From positions 186,001 to 250,000 of the forward strand of contig VGLK01000001.1 of assembly GCA_016866755.1 (NCBI GenBank): DNA of 64,000 nucleotides, read 5' to 3'. This document shows, piece by piece, positions 59,416 through 64,000 of this stretch. A model generated the notes under the pieces. That model was not told the origin of the DNA. It did not search any database and was given only the letters and a program-made list of their open reading frames with translations. Numbering within the stretch: the first letter of the stretch is position 1; every line of letters starts with the position of its first letter. The position numbers were made by a program, and so were the translations under genes. This DNA comes from Candidatus Saccharimonadota bacterium. GTDB lineage: Bacteria > Patescibacteriota > Saccharimonadia > Saccharimonadales > Saccharimonadaceae.

Positions 59416-60474
59416 ATGTCTGCATCTAAAAAAAATAAATCGCATAACGTGCTATTTGGACTCGATACATTTGGCGATTTACCAACAAACGAAAAAGGCG
59501 AGTTATATTCTCACCCGCAGGCTATTCGGCAAGTGTTAAAAGAGGCAATCTTAGCCGACAAGCTAGGCGTTGATATATTTGCAGTTGGCGAGCATCATCG
59601 CCCAGAATATTCAATCTCTAGCCCCGAAACAGTTCTTGCTGGCATTGCAACTAGTACAAAACGCATAAAACTTGCTTCGGGAGTAACGGTGTTAAGCTCG
59701 GACGATCCAGTACGTGTGTTTCAGCGTTTTGCCACACTCGATGCACTATCAAATGGCCGCGCGCAAGTTATGTTGGGACGCGGTTCTTTCACCGAATCTT
59801 TTCCGCTGTTTGGCTATGATTTAAAAGATTACAATACGTTGTTTGAAGAAAAAATTGAATTATTCGCGCAACTTTTAAATGAGCAGGCAGTTACGTGGAG
59901 CGGCACAACTCGTGCCTCAATTAAAAATATTGAGGTATATCCAAAAACAGAATCTGGTAGATTAAATACAGCTATTGGAGTTGGCGGATCTCCCGAGTCT
60001 GTTATACGAGCGGCGCGATACGGATTCCCGATGATGTTGGCTATTATTGGCGGCTCCCCTGATAGATTTAAGCCGTACATAGAATTATATAAGCAAGCCG
60101 CCCAGCAGCTTGGTATGCCTGCGCACCCGATTGGCATGCATTCGCCAGGATTTATTGCTAATACCGATAAAGAGGCGCGCGATATTGCTTGGCCGCATTA
60201 TAAAACAAGTTACGACAGAATAGGCGCGTCTCGTGGCTGGGCGCCGTTTAGTCGCGAGCATTATTTACAAGAAATTGAACATGGTTCAATGTATATTGGC
60301 TCGCCAGAAACTGTTGCACAAAAAATAGCAAAGGCTATTACTGCACTGGGTGTTAAAAGATTTGACTTAGTGTACGGCGGTGGTCCAATGGCGGCGCACG
60401 ATAGATTGCAAATGATAGAATTATACGCAACCAAAGTAATTCCGCGCGTAAAAGAGCTACTAAAAAATGGATAG
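59416..60474 (+). CDS. LLM-class (luciferase-like) flavin-dependent oxidoreductase
   Basis: A 352-residue TIM-barrel protein of the luciferase-like monooxygenase class. ADKLGVDIFAVGEHHRPEYS near residue 45 and the barrel strands with TKRIKLASGVTVLSSDDPVR, and RAQVMLGRGSFTESFPLFG, are typical. It would use FMN or F420 with an NAD(P)H-reduced partner. The next gene encodes an F420-reductase-like NADP-binding protein and overlaps by 8 bases. Substrate unknown. Confidence 0.88.
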   Translation: MSASKKNKSHNVLFGLDTFGDLPTNEKGELYSHPQAIRQVLKEAILADKLGVDIFAVGEHHRPEYSISSPETVLAGIATSTKRIKLASGVTVLSSDDPVRVFQRFATLDALSNGRAQVMLGRGSFTESFPLFGYDLKDYNTLFEEKIELFAQLLNEQAVTWSGTTRASIKNIEVYPKTESGRLNTAIGVGGSPESVIRAARYGFPMMLAIIGGSPDRFKPYIELYKQAAQQLGMPAHPIGMHSPGFIANTDKEARDIAWPHYKTSYDRIGASRGWAPFSREHYLQEIEHGSMYIGSPETVAQKIAKAITALGVKRFDLVYGGGPMAAHDRLQMIELYATKVIPRVKELLKNG

Positions 60475-61651
60475 ACAAAATAATATCCAGCGCATTGGCA
60501 TACTTGGAGCCGGCAAAGTTGGTATTGTGTTTGCGCAATTAGCCTTAAAAGCTGGCTACGAAGTAGCGATTGCTGGCTCGGGCGACATCAGTAAAATTGC
60601 TCTTAGTGTTAAGGTGCTTGCGCCTAATGCCAAGGTTTACAGACCAGAAGAAATTGCCGCGCACAGCGATGCGGTTATATTGGCACTTCCGCTTGGTAAG
60701 TACACAACTATTCCTAAACATACGCTTGCAAATAAATTAGTAATTGATGCCATGAATTATTGGTGGGAGACAGACGGAAAGCGGAGTGATCTTTCGGCCT
60801 CTGATGTATCTACAAGTGAAATAGTGCAGTCGTTTCTTGTAAATTCTCGTGTAGTTAAGGCCTTTAACCATATGGGTTATCACGCATTGCACGATGAATC
60901 AGCAGAACCTAACGCCAAGCAGCGTAAAGCAATTGCGCTAGCTGGCGACAATGAACACGATATTAATAAAGTAAGTAATATTATAAATAACTTTGGCTTT
61001 GATGCCGTGTACGTTGGTCCGCTTGCAGCTGGCGCAATATTACAACCCGGTAACGTGTTATTTGGAGCAAATTTTACTGCTCAAAAACTTCGGGCTACTG
61101 CTGCACAATTGCATGAATTACTCATATTTTCAACCAGTTTGCTTAGCCTAACCAAACCAAATCCTCAACTCGATGCACTACAAGCACACGAATGGTTTAA
61201 GTGTGACAACAACACCACACTTACGCTTATGGGTAATGCACCTCACGAAATAAAACCCTCAACTATTGAGAACGAATTAAATACTTTTAAAGAGTTTGTA
61301 CAACTAGAAAGCCTCGGCGCACAATACACGCGCCTAATTCGTTACGGAAGCCGGGCAATTGGTGTAATATGGATTGAAACGTACGACACCGCAGAACTTA
61401 ACGGCCCAAGTATTCACATTATGATTGGTGATAAAAAATTTAGAAACAAGGGTGTCGGACAATGGGCGCTTGAGCGCATGCTCACTTTTGCAAAAAATTC
61501 GCTACATTACACAACTATGCACTCACGCCATCTATCTTCTAATGCTGCTGCCGCGCAGCTTTTACAAGGTGTTGATTTTAAAAAAAGCGGCAAACCTTAC
61601 CTCGATACTAATGGGCTTACGTGGCAAAATGTACATAAAATAAATTTATAA
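60467..61651 (+). CDS. NADP oxidoreductase (F420-dependent-like) fused to a GNAT domain
   Basis: A 394-residue fusion. Residues 1 to about 215 match F420-dependent NADP reductases: IGILGAGKVGIVFAQLAL with the Rossmann glycines, AVILALPLGKY, and KAFNHMGYHAL. Residues about 245-394 look like a GNAT acetyltransferase, with the acetyl-CoA loop KFRNKGVGQWALERML and N-terminal NTTLTLMG. Overlap with the LLM gene is 8 bases. Roles in reducing a flavin or quinone substrate and acetylating a product are inference. Confidence 0.75.
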   Translation: MDRQNNIQRIGILGAGKVGIVFAQLALKAGYEVAIAGSGDISKIALSVKVLAPNAKVYRPEEIAAHSDAVILALPLGKYTTIPKHTLANKLVIDAMNYWWETDGKRSDLSASDVSTSEIVQSFLVNSRVVKAFNHMGYHALHDESAEPNAKQRKAIALAGDNEHDINKVSNIINNFGFDAVYVGPLAAGAILQPGNVLFGANFTAQKLRATAAQLHELLIFSTSLLSLTKPNPQLDALQAHEWFKCDNNTTLTLMGNAPHEIKPSTIENELNTFKEFVQLESLGAQYTRLIRYGSRAIGVIWIETYDTAELNGPSIHIMIGDKKFRNKGVGQWALERMLTFAKNSLHYTTMHSRHLSSNAAAAQLLQGVDFKKSGKPYLDTNGLTWQNVHKINL

Positions 61652-61662
61652 AGTGTTTAAGT

Positions 61663-61671
61663 TGATATAGT
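61663..61671 (+). promoter_or_regulatory. Extended -10 of the desaturase-like gene, leaderless type
   Basis: TGA-TATAGT with 7 bases to ATG 61679. Confidence 0.55.
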
Positions 61672-61678
61672 AGAAGGC

Positions 61679-62572
61679 ATGAATAGTCACCCTCATCAGC
61701 TTAAAGATAACGTTAAGCGTTCGCTAGAGTTAGTAGCAAAGCACGATCCGCTATCGCTTGAAAGTGTTGATAGAACGCTCAATAATCCAGCAATGTTAGC
61801 ATCAAAATATAAAATTCCGTTGCAATATTTTAATGAGATTGAAAACCGTGTTGAACAAAATACTAAGCAAATTGCCGTACTTTTACCGCATGCCGATGAC
61901 CAGACTAAAGAGTTTATTGAGTTATGGGAAGGGCAAGAACTTATGCACGGAGCAATTTTTGAACAAACGCTTTTAGACATTGGGCTGGGTGAAGTGGATT
62001 TTAATGCCAACCAACTAGGCGCTGGTATAAGAATTGGTGGCGCACTCTCTTCGCTGCCGGGCATTCACGATACACTTATGTATTTGTATCAAACCACTGG
62101 GGCAATGCACGAGCGCTTAACCGCTAAAGGGTATCTTGCGTTAATAGAGTCGCTAAAACGCGACAACGAGTTTGCCTTGGCTGAAACCGCTATTAAGCCA
62201 ATCCTTAAGCAAGAAGGTTCGCATCTTGGGTACTATAAATCAGCCTCGTTAGAGCTGGGTAACCGCCTTGCGCCATGGCAACGCAAGCTGGCAGTTGCTA
62301 TTAAAACCCATGGTTACAAACCTGTTGGAGCGATTGATAAAGAGCACGAGGCAAGATTTGGTGCAACCATGGAAATAATTCGCGGCGAACAAACCATGGA
62401 CGAAATTGCTAGTCCAGTTCAAAAAATAGCCGAAGAAGTATTACTGGCAAAGCAATACGGGCTTGAACTGCCAAACTTTGTGGCTAGTGCACTAAAAAGT
62501 AGCATTAACGAGGCACGGGCACAAAAACTATTACCTCCCGATGAGGATGGCTTGGCTGTACCGGTTCAATAA
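61679..62572 (+). CDS. Ferritin-like diiron protein, acyl-ACP desaturase-like
   Basis: A 297-residue mostly helical protein. LWEGQELMHGAIFE (E-x2-x-H motif) and ILKQEGSHLGYYKSA (E-x2-H) match the paired diiron sites of type 2 acyl-ACP desaturases, the other ligands probably lying in the helices between. It would introduce a double bond into a fatty acyl chain, or act as another diiron oxidase. Whether this organism makes its own acyl-ACP is not shown here. No membrane segment. Confidence 0.7.
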   Translation: MNSHPHQLKDNVKRSLELVAKHDPLSLESVDRTLNNPAMLASKYKIPLQYFNEIENRVEQNTKQIAVLLPHADDQTKEFIELWEGQELMHGAIFEQTLLDIGLGEVDFNANQLGAGIRIGGALSSLPGIHDTLMYLYQTTGAMHERLTAKGYLALIESLKRDNEFALAETAIKPILKQEGSHLGYYKSASLELGNRLAPWQRKLAVAIKTHGYKPVGAIDKEHEARFGATMEIIRGEQTMDEIASPVQKIAEEVLLAKQYGLELPNFVASALKSSINEARAQKLLPPDEDGLAVPVQ

Positions 62573-62575
62573 GTT

Positions 62576-62584
62576 TGCTATACT
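62576..62584 (+). promoter_or_regulatory. Extended -10 of the P-loop kinase gene, leaderless type
   Basis: TGC-TATACT and 6 bases to ATG 62591. Confidence 0.55.
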
Positions 62585-62590
62585 ATACAT

Positions 62591-63235
62591 ATGAAATCGC
62601 TTACGCCCGCAACTCCCCATATGGTTATACTGGTAGGCCTACCGCATTCAGGAAAAAGCCATCTCGCAACACAATTTTCTCGCACTTTCGCCGCGCCACT
62701 TGTTTCAACAGATGATATTGTAGAGACGCTACTGTCTCAAGTAAGTACAATAACGCTTAACGAGGCAAATAAAATTGCCGATAAACTTGCAAAACAGCAT
62801 TTGGAAGAATTTGCTAAAACACAGACTACACTTATTGTAGATACCTATAGCGCGCGGCGAAATGAGCGGGCAGAATTAGCTAAAATTGCGCGAGAGTACG
62901 GCTATAAGACTCTTTTTGTATGGGTGCAAACAGACGAACCAACTCGAAAGCAGCGCCAAATTAAAGCCTTGAAAAAATATCCCGAAACGCGACGTCAAAC
63001 GTGCGTCCGATATACTGAAGAACAGACTAAACACTTTTCTAATCCGCACAGCAGTGAGCCGCACGTTGTAATTAGCGGGAAGCACACATTTGCCTCTCAG
63101 GCTAAAATAATTTTAAAGCGCTTATCGCAGCCACGCAGCACAACTACTCAGCCGGTTGAGCGAGAAACAAAATCAGCAGAACCTAGTCGGTCGGCTAAAA
63201 TAGCGCCTCGTAAAAACCGTATTATTGTAGGCTAG
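62591..63235 (+). CDS. Zeta-toxin-like P-loop kinase
   Basis: A 214-residue protein with Walker A GLPHSGKSHLATQF, then STDDIVE with the catalytic Asp-Asp, and TLIVDTYSARRNERAEL (Walker B-like). This layout suits AAA_33 / zeta-toxin/polynucleotide kinase ATPases that phosphorylate small molecules or RNA ends. The C-terminal 45 residues are Lys/Arg/Ser-rich and probably disordered. No antitoxin partner is adjacent; a housekeeping kinase is as likely as a toxin. Confidence 0.7.
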   Translation: MKSLTPATPHMVILVGLPHSGKSHLATQFSRTFAAPLVSTDDIVETLLSQVSTITLNEANKIADKLAKQHLEEFAKTQTTLIVDTYSARRNERAELAKIAREYGYKTLFVWVQTDEPTRKQRQIKALKKYPETRRQTCVRYTEEQTKHFSNPHSSEPHVVISGKHTFASQAKIILKRLSQPRSTTTQPVERETKSAEPSRSAKIAPRKNRIIVG

Positions 63236-63246
63236 CAATTAGTCAT

Positions 63247-63945
63247 ATGCCCGAGCTCTACAGAGACGATGAGTTTGGTGAAATAACCCTGCGCCACACC
63301 ACTGGCTCATCTATACGCGTAAAATTGTCGCCAGATGGCACATTTAAAGCTAGCCTGCCTTACTATTGCGGCGTGCCGGCTTTTCGTCGCGCATTAAATT
63401 CTATGCGTGAACAGCTGCGTGAAACCTATTTGCAGCACAAAACTAGTACTGGTAATTACAGCGACGGCGATAAAATTGGTTTTCGTCACCATATTCATAT
63501 TCGGACCACTAGTATCTCAGCAATTAACATCAACACTGAAGGCAGCGTAATAACGGTAAACCTTCCGCAAAAAATAACAAGCGACAACGAGGTAGTACAA
63601 CAACTTATTCGTCCACACATTGTTAAGGCTTTAAAAAAAGAGGCTAAAATATACCTACCAAAACGCCTCGCGCTTTTAGCAGAAAACCATGGATTTTACT
63701 ACGAAAGAGTCCGTTTTTCTCACACTAGTAGTCGGTGGGGCAGTTGTAGCACCAAAGGAACCATCAGTTTAAATATTGCACTCATGAAATTACCGCTCGA
63801 AATAATTGATTACGTACTTATTCACGAACTTTGTCACACCGTACACATGAATCATTCCAGCGAATTTTGGAAAGCGGTACAACTAGTGTGCAATGATTAC
63901 AAACTATTGCGCCAAAAACTTAAAAATTATTCACCGTATATTTAA
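63247..63945 (+). CDS. YgjP-like zinc metallopeptidase
   Basis: A 232-residue protein with the zinc motif VLIHELCHTVHMNHSSEFWK (HExxH plus downstream His) and the preceding strand RFSHTSSRWGSCSTKGTISL. This arrangement defines the YgjP/SprT-like DUF45 group. Members have been assigned to protein or nucleotide hydrolysis; the activity here is undetermined. It starts 11 bases after the kinase stop codon. Confidence 0.85.
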   Translation: MPELYRDDEFGEITLRHTTGSSIRVKLSPDGTFKASLPYYCGVPAFRRALNSMREQLRETYLQHKTSTGNYSDGDKIGFRHHIHIRTTSISAININTEGSVITVNLPQKITSDNEVVQQLIRPHIVKALKKEAKIYLPKRLALLAENHGFYYERVRFSHTSSRWGSCSTKGTISLNIALMKLPLEIIDYVLIHELCHTVHMNHSSEFWKAVQLVCNDYKLLRQKLKNYSPYI

Positions 63946-63966
63946 GCTGTTTGCACATGTTGCTTA

Positions 63967-63975
63967 TGGTATACT
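63967..63975 (+). promoter_or_regulatory. Extended -10, leaderless type
   Basis: TGG-TATACT, 7 bases before ATG 63983. Confidence 0.5.
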
Positions 63976-63982
63976 ACAAACA

Positions 63983-64000
63983 ATGAAACTCGAGGGCAAA
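63983..64000 (+). CDS. Start of a gene running out of the window
   Basis: ATG 63983 opens MKLEGK to the window end, directly after a leaderless-type -10. The rest is not available, so no product can be named. Confidence 0.4.

Noticed and set aside
62591-63235. Toxin-antitoxin module
   Set aside because: The kinase resembles zeta toxin only in its P-loop layout; no small antitoxin gene is adjacent.
1-64000. Recoded UGA (glycine) as in Gracilibacteria
   Set aside because: UGA ends several genes cleanly and no conserved protein has internal UGA; tRNA-Trp has a CCA anticodon.
1-64000. CRISPR array, insertion sequence or prophage
   Set aside because: No regularly spaced repeats, transposase, integrase or phage structural genes were seen.

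Overview
The window reads as a chromosome segment of a candidate-phyla-radiation bacterium, most likely Saccharibacteria (TM7). Three things point there. The ribosomal protein operon has no rpmD (L30) between rpsE and rplO. The proteins are short, and L36, L33, S14 and RNA polymerase beta' lack zinc-binding cysteines. The neighbours are typical of small symbiont genomes. The genetic code is the standard bacterial one, with TGA used as a stop. This placement is inference from protein character; no database was searched.

Layout. 1-3.7 kb: the 3' end of rsmD, two tRNA-Leu genes, an FAD-linked oxidoreductase, a frameshifted small gene and a decayed pseudogene. 3.7-15 kb: an rRNA/tRNA methyltransferase, hisS, tig, clpP, rpoB and rpoC. 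15-16.3 kb: two G+C-rich orphan cassettes. 16.4-22.3 kb: rpsL-rpsG, yajQ, two unknown genes and fusA. 22.4-24.1 kb: a coiled-coil gene and a G+C-rich cassette with tiny ORFs and a structured RNA. 24.1-28.2 kb: clpB (minus strand, with a CIRCE operator) and tuf. 28.3-31.2 kb: a phospholipase-D-like gene, two minus-strand G+C-rich cassettes, rpsJ and a small membrane protein. 31.3-45.6 kb: the S10/spc/alpha ribosomal block from rplC to rpsI, with secY, infA and rpoA. 45.7-51.1 kb: hydrolase, trpS, pseudouridine synthase, holB-like, TPR protein, rpmG and tRNAs. 51.1-56.1 kb: a minus-strand alpha-glucan operon (GT4, GH57, GH15-like, unknown). 56.1-64 kb: NDH-2, an MscS channel, tRNA-Trp, Nudix, an ArsR/LLM/NADP-oxidoreductase-GNAT operon, a diiron desaturase-like protein, a P-loop kinase and a YgjP-like metallopeptidase.

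Expression logic. Many single genes have an extended -10 (TG-n-TATACT or TATAGT) ending only 5-10 bases before the start codon, which predicts leaderless mRNAs. Operons for ribosomal proteins and RNA polymerase instead have -35/-10 promoters, leaders and Shine-Dalgarno sites. Two chaperone/protease genes (clpP, clpB) carry CIRCE operators, which predicts HrcA control.

The most unusual signals are: (1) both tRNA-Leu genes are preceded, inside the predicted precursor transcript, by an imperfect copy of their own 5' half with an enlarged D-loop; (2) a set of G+C-rich, C-ending-codon orphan genes, each with its own consensus promoter, strong Shine-Dalgarno site and often a large branched terminator, sits between the most highly expressed housekeeping genes; (3) one of these cassettes (23.2-24.1 kb) has a multi-hairpin leader, three tiny ORFs and a roughly 180-nt structured RNA; (4) RpoC has lost both zinc sites and carries NADYDGD instead of NADFDGD.
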